From Candidatus Poribacteria bacterium (GTDB lineage: Bacteria > Poribacteria > WGA-4E > PCPOR2b), in contig JAJECO010000035.1 in the NCBI GenBank assembly GCA_022822005.1, positions 17,119 to 81,118 of the forward strand: a stretch of 64,000 nucleotides of DNA, in the 5' to 3' direction. The translations under genes were made by a program, and so were the position numbers. Below the pieces are notes generated by a model. The model worked only from the letters and a program-made list of their open reading frames with translations, was not told where the DNA came from and ran no database searches. Below are positions 44,378-53,229 of the stretch, piece by piece. Each line of letters opens with the position of its first letter. Within the stretch, counting starts at the first letter, position 1.

Positions 44378-47300
44378 TTTGAGCTCCCCCTAAAAATTGT
44401 TGATTGAAATTTTTAACGTCTTGAAGCATCCAATTCAACAGAATTTTTTCGGTATAGACAGGATTCATACGATATGTGGCGTGTGCAATTGTCCTCGTTC
44501 GCAATGCATTTAGGACAATTTCAGCAATATTCGCTTGAATCATCTCGAAATTTTGAATACTCTCAGACCACTGTTCAAATTTACTCAAAAACTCCAAAGT
44601 AATCTCCTCTCGTCTAGAAATGGAGGGATCTGTGAGGTTTTGGAGACCTGAACGAATATCGCTGAGTGCTTGTTCAACTTCTTGATTTGGCAAGAGCAAT
44701 CGGGCAAACCCGCTCAATAAATATAAGCCAGGATGGCTGGGAAAACTTTCTAAAGTTCGTCTGCAGCCCCCCAGAAGTTGACGAGCACCATCTACCTCTC
44801 TCAGCAATGGTTGATCCAACTCATTATTGATATCCAATACATTCCACCATTCCTGCGGTTCAGTTCGTTTTGCCAGCTGCAAAAGCGGGTCTGTGAACGG
44901 CGATTTTTCAAGGTAGCTTAATAATGCTTCTCTGATCGTTTCGTCTGTGTGGCAAGTTCTGACAACTTCAGCCATCGTTTGGATCGCTCTACGGCGTTTT
45001 TTTTCAATCTCCTCATATACAAAATCAATTAAGTAGCCTAAGCATTTTTCAATTAAGTTCCTACCTTTGTGTTGTTGAACTTGTTGATCGATTGCTGTTC
45101 GATCTTGAGTTTTATAACGGGCAATGTAGGATTGTAGTTGTGCAAGGCATTCATCTTCTGGTTTTTTAACAATTGTTACTTCAAATTGTTTGTATCTGAA
45201 ATCTATTGTATAGTCCTGAACAACACCGATGATTGAAAGACGGTAGATAGCTTTTTCGCGCTTCATCTTTATTGAGTCATTGCGTCCAAATGGAATCTGT
45301 ATTTCCTCGGACTGGTTAAGTTGCAATGCCTGATGATGAAGACAAGGGTAAATTGAATCCTCTAATAATTCAAAAATCGCCCGTTTTTCGGCTCTTGCGC
45401 CTTGAAAGCCTCCTTTATGAAACCACATCATTCGGTGAATATCGCCTTGCTGATCCCGAGATGGCTCCCGCAGTTGACCGAACTCATCGATCCTGCGGTT
45501 CCTATCTAAAAATTGATCGGCGTTTGCTGCGCTATCGTCCGAAAAAATAATAGTACAAATCGAGTTTTTTCTGTCCCTACCAGCCCTTCCTGCTTCCTGA
45601 TAAAATGCTTCCAGTGATTGTGGAATTCCATAATGAATTGTGTAACGAATGTTCGGTTTATCGATCCCCATTCCAAAGGCTTTAGTAGATACTAGAAGGG
45701 TAAATTCGTTTTTTTTGAATCTTTGCTGTACATTTCGTTTATGTTTGTTCCAACACAGTTCTCTGTCAGCGGGATTGAGGTCCGGCTCAAAGGTCTTCGG
45801 AACCGTACCGCTGTAAAATTCGACAGGAATATCGAGTTCATGAGATAGAAAAGTCCTCACATTCTCACCAAATGCTCCATTGACATGAGGAACAAAGACA
45901 ATGCCGGAATGTGTATGGTGTCCATTCGGTTCATAAAAGCTGTCCACATTCATCGAAAATTGATTGGGTACAACATTTAATACGTCTAAGAGTTGCGATT
46001 GCTTTTGATTTGAGGGAGCCGTGTAAAGGCTAAATTGCAATTCTTTTCGATCAAATGTGCCCAGAGAAATCTTAGCTTCCTCGTCGCCAATTCCGATTTC
46101 TCTTTGAATATCTGTTAACACCGCGTAGGATGCCGTTCCAGTCAGAGCAACAATTGTCGGTGGGATATTGCGAAAACGACAAAAGGCTTGCACAGTGCTA
46201 GCTAAATTAAGGTACGAAGTTCGGAAATCGTGTCCCCATTCAGAAACACAGTGGGCTTCATCAATTACCACATAAGGTACTGAAAAAGCGGTGGTCATTC
46301 GACGTAGTTCCTCTCGGAAATTTTTAATCTGCAACCTTTCTGGAGCAATGAATATAATCTGAAACTCTCCGTTTCCCATTTGCCGAATAATCTTTTCTCG
46401 CTCCTTAGTTTCCTGTTCACTATTGATGAACGCGATTCGATCAATCCTATTTGCTTTCAGGTTTTCCGCTTGGTCAAACATTAACGAACGTAACGGGTCA
46501 ATCACGAATGTTACCCCGGGTTGAAATAGCGCAGACAATTGATAACACAACGATTTACCAGCTCCTGTCGGAAGCAAACCAATGACAGGCTTCTGTGCTA
46601 AGGAACGGGCCAAAATCTCAAATTGTCCTTTTCGGAAATCTTCTTTCCGAAAGATGTTCTGGAGGAAAAACCGGAGCGATTTTCGCTTGTGGTTAGCCAT
46701 AGGATAAGCAATGGGTTCGCTAGGTTGAATCTGATTCTTACCTCTCGGTGTATGTGCAGAACGTATAGAAAAAGCTGTACCACCAGAACCCAAAAGTCGA
46801 TTATAGAAATCGGGTTCTGGTGTGGTAAACCCGTGACGCTGCAGCATGGAAATATCAATCAGTAGGTCGCCATCAAATGTCTCCACATTTTGTGAATCTA
46901 GCGCGTGTAAGTCTGTATTGATGCTAAACTCTGAAAGTTGATCATCCGATACGCCGCTATTAGCTTTCTCAAATTCGTGGGTTGTATAGATCAGCAATTC
47001 AATTTGGGGAAGTGACGTGCTAATCTCAAACAGATTGTAGAATGCTTGAAGGGTTTGCAAGAAATCTAAAATGGCAAGTTGAGCACAAGGAACATCTCTT
47101 TCAACGATGACTAACTTCCACTTTGACTGATGCAATGAAAGTGCTGAAGAGCGTAAGGCTAAAAGAAGGGTTTTCTGTAAGCGTGCTACAGAAAAAGGAG
47201 TCAGAACTAATTGCAAAGCCTTTTGGCCGGATTCCGTTTCCCATAGTGGACATTGATAATTTTGCTCAGTTAGGTCAAAAAACGGGTTTGTTGCAAGTTC

Positions 47301-48071
47301 ATCTCTAAGAAGAGTTATATCCTGCTCAATTCTTTGTTCAATTTTGTCACATCTTACGTCTCGTGCAGGGATTCTGAAAACTTTCCAACCGTTGTTCTTG
47401 AGAATTTTATCTCGCCTTTCATCGAGCCTTCGTTGCCTTGGTTCCTCGTGCTGTTCACCATCAACTTCAAAAACTGCCTTGATTTGATCTGTTTCTAAAG
47501 CAAAATCTACTCTTTGTCCGAAAAATTCGGAGGCCGTGTTGCGATTAATCAAAGTTTCAAATGATCGTTGGGGTTCGACCAACTGGGTAATATGATTCCC
47601 TAAGAATCGAGGAAGTAGATTGGAGAAAAAGATTTGTTCCTCGTCGCTATCAAACGGATGATGGGATAATTCAATCTCCGCGGTCAAGCGAGGATCCATA
47701 ACGTAGTGCGCCCTCTTTAGTAGGTACAACCATTCCCCTTCGGTTTCAGCGTTAAGGTCCCGGTGCTGAAACTCAAAGCTTCCTGTTTCTGATTCTTCGT
47801 GTATAGAAATGTGTGGGGGAGGTAACCCGGCTAAAGTACGTTCTACCAATAAGGAAGGGAAGGTTGGCAGCCCCCTACTAAGGAGATTCTCGTAAACAGC
47901 AATCAATTTGGAATCCGCTGGCGTTAGTTCCTGGGAACTGTAGGGAGGAATAATTGTCTCACAACTGAAAGTACACAGACACTTCAGAACAGATTCGAGA
48001 TCTGATTCGGTTATGTTGGGCTGCAAATTGTGTAAATAGCCTAAATAGAATCCACAATTGTAGAAATTCAC
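44367..48071 (-). CDS. PD-(D/E)XK-like nuclease fused to RecQ-type helicase
   Basis: A 1234-residue fusion. About residues 140-255 form a Vsr/DUF559-like nuclease: VDF (Asp189), KAVFEVDGEQH (Glu202, Asp204, Gln207-His208), and RDKILKNNGWKVFRI after it. About residues 460-850 form a RecQ helicase: Walker A LLPTGAGKSLCYQ (Lys506), DEAH at 604-607 (VIDEAHCVSEWGHDFR), STKAFGMGIDKPNIR, and motif VI YQEAGRAGRDR (Gln825-Arg832). I see no clear RQC or HRDC domain in the last 380 residues, which are helical and unassigned. The start is GTG with GAGG upstream. It overlaps the membrane coiled-coil gene by 11 bases. Phage defence or DNA repair is inferred. Confidence 0.85.
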   Translation of the reverse strand: MNFYNCGFYLGYLHNLQPNITESDLESVLKCLCTFSCETIIPPYSSQELTPADSKLIAVYENLLSRGLPTFPSLLVERTLAGLPPPHISIHEESETGSFEFQHRDLNAETEGEWLYLLKRAHYVMDPRLTAEIELSHHPFDSDEEQIFFSNLLPRFLGNHITQLVEPQRSFETLINRNTASEFFGQRVDFALETDQIKAVFEVDGEQHEEPRQRRLDERRDKILKNNGWKVFRIPARDVRCDKIEQRIEQDITLLRDELATNPFFDLTEQNYQCPLWETESGQKALQLVLTPFSVARLQKTLLLALRSSALSLHQSKWKLVIVERDVPCAQLAILDFLQTLQAFYNLFEISTSLPQIELLIYTTHEFEKANSGVSDDQLSEFSINTDLHALDSQNVETFDGDLLIDISMLQRHGFTTPEPDFYNRLLGSGGTAFSIRSAHTPRGKNQIQPSEPIAYPMANHKRKSLRFFLQNIFRKEDFRKGQFEILARSLAQKPVIGLLPTGAGKSLCYQLSALFQPGVTFVIDPLRSLMFDQAENLKANRIDRIAFINSEQETKEREKIIRQMGNGEFQIIFIAPERLQIKNFREELRRMTTAFSVPYVVIDEAHCVSEWGHDFRTSYLNLASTVQAFCRFRNIPPTIVALTGTASYAVLTDIQREIGIGDEEAKISLGTFDRKELQFSLYTAPSNQKQSQLLDVLNVVPNQFSMNVDSFYEPNGHHTHSGIVFVPHVNGAFGENVRTFLSHELDIPVEFYSGTVPKTFEPDLNPADRELCWNKHKRNVQQRFKKNEFTLLVSTKAFGMGIDKPNIRYTIHYGIPQSLEAFYQEAGRAGRDRKNSICTIIFSDDSAANADQFLDRNRRIDEFGQLREPSRDQQGDIHRMMWFHKGGFQGARAEKRAIFELLEDSIYPCLHHQALQLNQSEEIQIPFGRNDSIKMKREKAIYRLSIIGVVQDYTIDFRYKQFEVTIVKKPEDECLAQLQSYIARYKTQDRTAIDQQVQQHKGRNLIEKCLGYLIDFVYEEIEKKRRRAIQTMAEVVRTCHTDETIREALLSYLEKSPFTDPLLQLAKRTEPQEWWNVLDINNELDQPLLREVDGARQLLGGCRRTLESFPSHPGLYLLSGFARLLLPNQEVEQALSDIRSGLQNLTDPSISRREEITLEFLSKFEQWSESIQNFEMIQANIAEIVLNALRTRTIAHATYRMNPVYTEKILLNWMLQDVKNFNQQFLGGAQNVR

Positions 48072-48300
48072 TTCAGATGCCTCGATATTTGAGAGTCATG
48101 ATGTCTTGGGTGGATTGAATAGGAAGGACCTGTCTTTCCTAATTTATGAAATCTGAGTGAAACACAGGTTCCCGTTGTTCTGAGCAGAGCCGTTTATTGA
48201 GTATTGACGCTTTTCTGGGTCCTTTGTCCTTCCAGAAACCAACTCGCTGATTTAACAAAGATACCACACCAGAATGAAGATGTCAATCCTTGAAATTCGA

Positions 48301-48329
48301 TTGACGGTCTCCCCAATCTTTGATATACT
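48301..48329 (+). promoter_or_regulatory. sigma-70 promoter of the enolase-superfamily gene
   Basis: TTGACG (48301-48306) and TATACT (48324-48329) with a 17-base spacer lie about 57 bases before the ATG at 48387. The site is divergent from the helicase gene, whose start is 230 bases away. Confidence 0.6.
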
Positions 48330-48386
48330 GAGTCGATTTAAGACACCAGTTCTATCTACTTTAATCAACATATCAAGGAGCACAGT

Positions 48387-49514
48387 ATGAAAATTGACAA
48401 GATTGAATCCTTCTTCATCGGTGGTGGTTATGTGGTTCGCATCCACACTGATAATGGTATCAGTGGTATCGGTCAAACCGCCTGTTGGGGCTATCCCGAA
48501 GCGGTTGAGAGAATCGTTGCGACCTTTGAAAGATACCTAATCGGTCAGAATCCTCTGCGCATCGAGCATCATTGGCAATATCTCTACCGCATGGGACCGT
48601 TTCGTGGCACTGCTCTATGTGGCGCGATCAGCGCGATAGATATTGCGTTGTGGGACATCAAGGGTAAGCATTTCGGCGTACCGGTATGGGAGTTATTGGG
48701 CGGGAATTGTCGCGACAAAATTCGTCTACATCTTATGGCGGGCGGCAACACTCCAGAAACGATGTTTCAGACTGCGAAAGAAACAGTAGAGGAAGGATTC
48801 ACCGCGCTGAAGTTTGATCCGGTGGTGGGTGGCTATCAGGATATGGCGTTAGACCGCTTGGTCAAGACCGCTCGGGATCTGGTAGCGGCGGCGCGGGAGG
48901 GAGGCGGTCCCGATCTCGATCTCATCGTCGAAGTCCACCGCAAGCTCACGCCGATGAATGGAATCGTCTTGGCGGAAGCGTTGGCACCGTTTAATATCTA
49001 CTTTCTTGAAGACCCCATCCAGATCGATAGCATTGTGTCACAGGCAGAACTTGCGAAGCGGATGACTGTCCCCTTAGGGAACGGTGAACGTCTGACCACT
49101 ATATGGGAATTTCGCGAACTGCTTGCCGCTGGTGGGCCTCAGTATGTCCGACCAGATGTAGCATTAGCGGGTGGATTGACCCAATGCAAAAAAATCGCCG
49201 CGATCGCTGAATCCTACCATAGTGCGGTCGTCACCCATAATTTTTTGGGACCGTTGGTCACAACCGCCTCGTTACACCTTGATGCAAGCATTCCGAACTT
49301 CATCACCCAAGAGTATTCCAAAGGTGATGAGTCGCCCGACAATGCGGTTTACAAAACGTGTTACCAGCGCGAGGGCGGCTATATTCCTATTCCCGAAGCA
49401 CCGGGACTCGGCGTGGAGTTGGACGATAGCTTGATAGAGCAGAGACCCTATCAACCGATGAACACCGGTCAGACGCTGTTACGCGAAGATGGATCGGTTG
49501 CTTACGCCGTGTAA
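48387..49514 (+). CDS. mandelate racemase/muconate lactonizing enzyme family dehydratase
   Basis: A 375-residue enolase-superfamily enzyme, likely an acid-sugar dehydratase. The capping domain begins MKIDKIESFFIGGGYVVRIH. The barrel carries TALKFDPVVG (Lys base region), LIVEVHRKLTP, FLEDPIQ and GNGERLTT, which supply metal ligands, and VVTHNFLGPLVTTASLHLD with the acid/base His. The VEVHRKLTP segment resembles mannonate/galactonate dehydratases (DVHHRLTP in ManD-type enzymes), although the first ligand here is Glu. AAGGAG lies before the ATG and a clear promoter is upstream. A role alongside the mannonate dehydratase-like gene at 2387 is plausible. Confidence 0.85.
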   Translation: MKIDKIESFFIGGGYVVRIHTDNGISGIGQTACWGYPEAVERIVATFERYLIGQNPLRIEHHWQYLYRMGPFRGTALCGAISAIDIALWDIKGKHFGVPVWELLGGNCRDKIRLHLMAGGNTPETMFQTAKETVEEGFTALKFDPVVGGYQDMALDRLVKTARDLVAAAREGGGPDLDLIVEVHRKLTPMNGIVLAEALAPFNIYFLEDPIQIDSIVSQAELAKRMTVPLGNGERLTTIWEFRELLAAGGPQYVRPDVALAGGLTQCKKIAAIAESYHSAVVTHNFLGPLVTTASLHLDASIPNFITQEYSKGDESPDNAVYKTCYQREGGYIPIPEAPGLGVELDDSLIEQRPYQPMNTGQTLLREDGSVAYAV

Positions 49515-49547
49515 TAAAAGATGTTCAGAGGGAAGAACGATTCGTAT

Positions 49548-49685
49548 TATGGTGAATTCTATAATTACTTATACATCTTCGATGCGCAACCAACCCCCTA
49601 AATCCCCAACCCCCCTAGCCCCCCTTGTCAGGGGGGAAACCTTTGTCAGGGGGACTTTTGAGGCTTCGCTAAGGGGAATTACTAG
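49548..49685. mobile_element. degraded TA-flanked inverted-repeat element
   Basis: The left end TATGGTGAATTCTATAATTA matches the element at 63861 and is preceded by TA. The interior holds CCAACCCCCTAAATCCCC and a GC-rich stem CCCCCC-TTGTCA-GGGGGG. The right end is damaged; AATTACTA near 49678-49685 may be a remnant of AATTCACTA. No coding sequence. Confidence 0.55.
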
Positions 49686-49695
49686 CTGAGGGAAA

Positions 49696-50400
49696 CTACT
49701 GATGAACGTTTAACAGATCAGGCAGCGCATGTAGGGTCTGGATTGTCTCTTCCCACCGTCCGGCCTGCGCTCCGTCCCGGTCCAACAGAATTGCACGGAT
49801 GCCAGCGGTGTGCGCTCCGATGATGTCCGCCTCAAAGGAGTCCCCAACATGAACGGATTCTTCCGGGGAAGCATCAACGGCATTTAAGGCATATTCAAAG
49901 ATAGCTGCGTCCGGCTTTGCACTCCGTACCCGCTGATCATGGGAGGCAACAACCACATCAAAATACGGGGCAAGGCCAAGCTCTTCAACCATCGCGTGTA
50001 GGGGCGTATCCCAGTTGGAGATGATTCCCAGCTTTAGGTCCATTTGCTGCAATTGGTCTAGCGTTGGCAAGACATCTTCATAAAGGGTGGCGTTGTTACG
50101 CGAAAACAGGGCATGTTCGTATTGCAAGACTTCCCACGCAATCTGCTCTACATGCTCGTGGACCCCTAACTTTCTGAGAATAGCGCAGCAGCCTTCAAGC
50201 TGCTTGGATATTGTATCCCGTATGTTATCTGTTGGTTTTGAGGCTTCATACGTTTCGGTTAGAATCGCTCGCGCTTCGTCGTAGACAGACCAGTCCAGAC
50301 ACAGTTGATACCGATCTGCAATCTTGCGAAGGGTCACCCGGAGTGGCTGTGTCCAAAAGATAAGCGTGGCAAAGAAATCGAAGAAAACGGCTTTTGTCAT
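49696..50400 (-). CDS. HAD-superfamily hydrolase (subfamily IA)
   Basis: A 234-residue phosphatase-like protein. Motif I is FFDFFATLIFW (nucleophile Asp8; the second Asp of DxD is Phe, as in a sizeable HAD-IA group), motif II GIISNWD, motif III SAKPDAAIFEYAL with Lys, and motif IV HVGDSFEADIIGAHTAGI. The helical cap between residues about 18 and 95 fits subfamily IA. The lack of the second Asp may lower phosphatase activity. It lies convergent with the enolase-superfamily gene and divergent from the unknown gene at 50584. Confidence 0.85.
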   Translation of the reverse strand: MTKAVFFDFFATLIFWTQPLRVTLRKIADRYQLCLDWSVYDEARAILTETYEASKPTDNIRDTISKQLEGCCAILRKLGVHEHVEQIAWEVLQYEHALFSRNNATLYEDVLPTLDQLQQMDLKLGIISNWDTPLHAMVEELGLAPYFDVVVASHDQRVRSAKPDAAIFEYALNAVDASPEESVHVGDSFEADIIGAHTAGIRAILLDRDGAQAGRWEETIQTLHALPDLLNVHQ

Positions 50401-50583
50401 CGAAACGCTCTATTATACACTCGAAATATGGCCATACATTATTTGTCTATTCGACAACTAACCCTTGAGAAGGTTTACTACCTTTTCAAGATATGGCGAT
50501 CAAACGATTAGGGCTTACGCATTTCAGCACAGTTGGCTGTGTAAGTCTTAATGACGTGAAGTGTTCAGTCAAGGAGGTTTCCT

Positions 50584-51930
50584 ATGATACCATGGATTTT
50601 TGTTCATAGTCCACTTGAATATTGGCTGCCCGACTACCGGCAGACATTTGACGCTTGGGAGGATGGGGGTGTACGTGGTATCGTGTTCGGTTACTTGCAG
50701 TTCACGCAGGATGATGGCACGACGATTCGGACCTTTGCTCCTGATCCGGAGGTATACAAATCATTCGGAGTGAGTCCACCGCCGGACGCTCCGCGCGATT
50801 TGGAGAAGGAGAAGCAGCTGCACGCCATGTTGGACGATGCCGCCTCACGCGATTGGCACATTATGACTTTCAGCGTTCCCGGCGGCGGTGGGACGCGACC
50901 GTTGGAGGAAGATCCTTATGGCGCGTTGGGGTTTGCCGCCAGTGTTCAGGATACGATGAACGCTTACCCCCAGGCACATGGTGTTATCATAGATGGTCCG
51001 GGGGAGCAGCACTATGAACTGGCATTTCATCATGGTGGAGAACTGCTTGAGATCCGTGAGCATGAGCGGCATCGTTTCGCGGCTTTAGGCAAGGATATCC
51101 CCCGTTTAGAGCGGGGCATCTCACACTTGCGGGAGCGGCTTCACAACTTGACGCCGTCTCTGGTACGGTATCATGCACCGGGCGGGATGTTAGCGGCGCT
51201 GACACTGTTTGATATCAATGAGGATGCGCTTTACTGGTTGCGGACGCGACAAGAAACGGCGTTGGGCTATATGCAGGCTGTACGCGCCCAACTCAATGAG
51301 TTAAATCGCAAAGTAGAATTGGGCGGTATCCCGCGCACAGCGACCTTTTCTTCGCTCACGGGACAGAACTATCAGCAAATGGCATCGCTCTTCGACTACA
51401 TCTTTCCCAAACACTACTTCTGGCATCGCGGCTTCGATGGGATGTATGGCACGATTGCGCGTTGGGTACAGGAGCTTTCTGAGTGGAACCCTACGCTGAC
51501 AGAAGCGGATTGCTTTGCAGTAGTGAAGTCGCTGTTTGGTATTGAGCTGCCGGGCATAAACTCGTTGATGGACATGGAGATGGGGTTCCCGGAGGAGTTC
51601 TTCTCGGAGGTTGTCCACAGCGAAACCGCACGTGCGCTGGAAGCTATCGGAGATGATGATAAAGTCGTCGCTTGGGTGTCTACCGGACGCAGCCCGCACG
51701 CCGGCGATGCAATGACTGCAAGAGATCTGAATAACATCCTAACAACCTCGGAGCAAGCAGGATTGAAACGATTTCTCTTTCACCCGGATCCTGATCTCGG
51801 CGCGGCAGAGTGGCGAGTGATTTCGGGATTGTGTGGGAATTTGTGGCAGGAAGACCTCAGCGGATATTGGCCCTCTGATACCCAGAAGCCGGATACGTTC
51901 AGCGGTGGCAGAAAACCGCCTCGCCGATAA
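50584..51930 (+). CDS. putative glycosidase-like TIM-barrel protein of unknown family
   Basis: A 448-residue protein with no clear signal peptide. It shows barrel-like strands (IFVHSPLEYWLPDYR, GVRGIVFGYLQF, HIMTFSVPGGGG, HGVIIDGPGEQHYELA, DYIFPKHYFWHRGFDGMYG, KVVAWVSTGRSPHAGDAM, RFLFHPDPDLG). The DGPGEQ and YWLPDY segments suggest an acidic active site in a glycoside-hydrolase-like barrel, but no named GH family is certain. AAGGAGG lies before the ATG. It is followed by a Gfo/Idh oxidoreductase on the same strand, in keeping with sugar metabolism. Confidence 0.5.
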   Translation: MIPWIFVHSPLEYWLPDYRQTFDAWEDGGVRGIVFGYLQFTQDDGTTIRTFAPDPEVYKSFGVSPPPDAPRDLEKEKQLHAMLDDAASRDWHIMTFSVPGGGGTRPLEEDPYGALGFAASVQDTMNAYPQAHGVIIDGPGEQHYELAFHHGGELLEIREHERHRFAALGKDIPRLERGISHLRERLHNLTPSLVRYHAPGGMLAALTLFDINEDALYWLRTRQETALGYMQAVRAQLNELNRKVELGGIPRTATFSSLTGQNYQQMASLFDYIFPKHYFWHRGFDGMYGTIARWVQELSEWNPTLTEADCFAVVKSLFGIELPGINSLMDMEMGFPEEFFSEVVHSETARALEAIGDDDKVVAWVSTGRSPHAGDAMTARDLNNILTTSEQAGLKRFLFHPDPDLGAAEWRVISGLCGNLWQEDLSGYWPSDTQKPDTFSGGRKPPRR

Positions 51931-52027
51931 GTCTTCAAAGCATAATACCATTGGTGGAAGATGCAAAAAGCAGATAGCTTGCAGCGTTTTCTGAGAGCTG
52001 CTAAATTGGAGGAGTCGTAGTTGGGAA

Positions 52028-53116
52028 ATGAAAAAGTATAGAGTTGCTGTTGTCGGAGGAGCAGGAACTTGGGGAAGGAAATATTTACGCGCATACGCTA
52101 ACCATCCAGCCTGCGAAATCGTCGCACTGGCTGACCGCGCAAAAGACCGTCGGCAGGCCTTTGCAGATCAGTACGGAGTTGAAACTGTTTTTGATACGCT
52201 GGCGGATCTGTTAGATAGAGAAATTCCTGACATCGTTTCAGTGATTCTTCCGACTTCACATAATCCGGATGCGGTAATTGCCTGCGCAGAGGCTGGTGTC
52301 AAGGTGGTCTCCTGCGAAAAGCCGATAGCAGTGGAATTGTCTCAGGCAGATGCGATGATACGTATTTGTCGAGAACGGGGCACTGTCTTTAGCTGCGGTA
52401 GTGTCTACTCAGGAGCTCCGTATCTATTGGAAACAGCTGATTGGATCAAGACAGGGAACATCGGCGAGCTTACCGCTGCTGCTATTCCGAGTGGACTGCC
52501 ACGCGAGGTATCAGGCGGTGGATGCGTTCCATTAACGCTGCTACAACTGCTGACTGGTCTGGAGATAGAATGGGTCGAGGGTTGGACGTTGCCGCCAGAA
52601 TCCGGTTGGATGCCGCCCGTGGATGTTTCGTCAGCCGAAATTGACTGCCCCGCCTATGGTCGTCTGGGATTGTCAGGCGACATTGTTTGTGATATTTCCG
52701 TGCCACCCACCGACCGAAGCGTTTCCTGCCCAATCGCAGTCACAGGCGAGAATGGACAGGTATGGCTGACTGGTCCCAAACCTGTGTTTATTCAAGGACG
52801 TGGCGCAGCTTCAGCCCCGGTTTACCCGTCTTTTCTCGACACCCCCTCGCCTGAAGACTTCTTTACACGACGGATTGAGTGGCTCATGGGGGCGTTTGAT
52901 ACGGGTCAGGATGTTGCAGACAGTGGGCGTGGATACCACCAAGCGTTGGAGATTGCAATTGCTCTAAAACGATCTGCTGAGTGCGGACACCGACGTGTTT
53001 CTTTGCCGTTGGCTGACCGCTCGCTGCGGATAGTACCGCATCCCTATCGGCTATTGGGGGGTGATGTCGCTGGTTGGGAGAGCATCGGCTATACGGGTCC
53101 GCCAGACGTTGAGTAA
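52028..53116 (+). CDS. Gfo/Idh/MocA family oxidoreductase
   Basis: A 362-residue NAD(P)-dependent oxidoreductase. The Rossmann fingerprint is VVGGAGTWGRKYLRAY, a looser GxGxxG than usual, and the family motif is CEKPIAVE. The second domain has SGGGCVPLTLLQLLTG where GfoI homologues carry GGGxLxDxGxH; the usual catalytic His is not visible, so activity may differ. It follows the unknown barrel protein at 50584 on the same strand and precedes the LRR-dockerin cluster. Substrate unknown. Confidence 0.85.
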   Translation: MKKYRVAVVGGAGTWGRKYLRAYANHPACEIVALADRAKDRRQAFADQYGVETVFDTLADLLDREIPDIVSVILPTSHNPDAVIACAEAGVKVVSCEKPIAVELSQADAMIRICRERGTVFSCGSVYSGAPYLLETADWIKTGNIGELTAAAIPSGLPREVSGGGCVPLTLLQLLTGLEIEWVEGWTLPPESGWMPPVDVSSAEIDCPAYGRLGLSGDIVCDISVPPTDRSVSCPIAVTGENGQVWLTGPKPVFIQGRGAASAPVYPSFLDTPSPEDFFTRRIEWLMGAFDTGQDVADSGRGYHQALEIAIALKRSAECGHRRVSLPLADRSLRIVPHPYRLLGGDVAGWESIGYTGPPDVE

Positions 53117-53131
53117 ATCCTTAGAATAAGT

Positions 53132-53162
53132 GTTGGGTTTCACGGTGCCCGTTCAACCCAAC
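53132..53162. repeat. hairpin of a dispersed-repeat type
   Basis: GTTGGGTT (53132-53139) and AACCCAAC (53155-53162) form a perfect 8-base stem with a 15-base loop, directly after the oxidoreductase gene. Stems of the type GTTGGGTT...AACCCAAC recur in many bacterial genomes. It may help terminate the preceding transcript. Confidence 0.5.
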
Positions 53163-53185
53163 CTACGGACTGATATGATTGTCTG

Positions 53186-53220
53186 AATCAGGATTTTCAG
53201 GATTAAAGGATTAACAGGAT
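53186..53220. repeat. AGGAT-rich short direct repeats upstream of the first LRR-dockerin gene
   Basis: CAGGATTTTCAGGATTAAAG continues with GATTAACAGGAT, giving at least three spaced copies of CAGGAT or AGGAT in 35 bases. It lies just before the ribosome binding site of the gene at 53230. Confidence 0.4.
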
Positions 53221-53229
53221 AGGAACTAT

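Noticed and set aside
44367..48071. Housekeeping RecQ for recombination
   Set aside because: The N-terminal nuclease, the lack of a visible RQC/HRDC and the coupled membrane gene do not fit the usual RecQ, though a repair role is not excluded.
49600..49680. GC-rich CCCCC...GGGGG array as a possible CRISPR or terminator
   Set aside because: There is no regular repeat-spacer pattern, and similar sequence is found inside the element at 63861.
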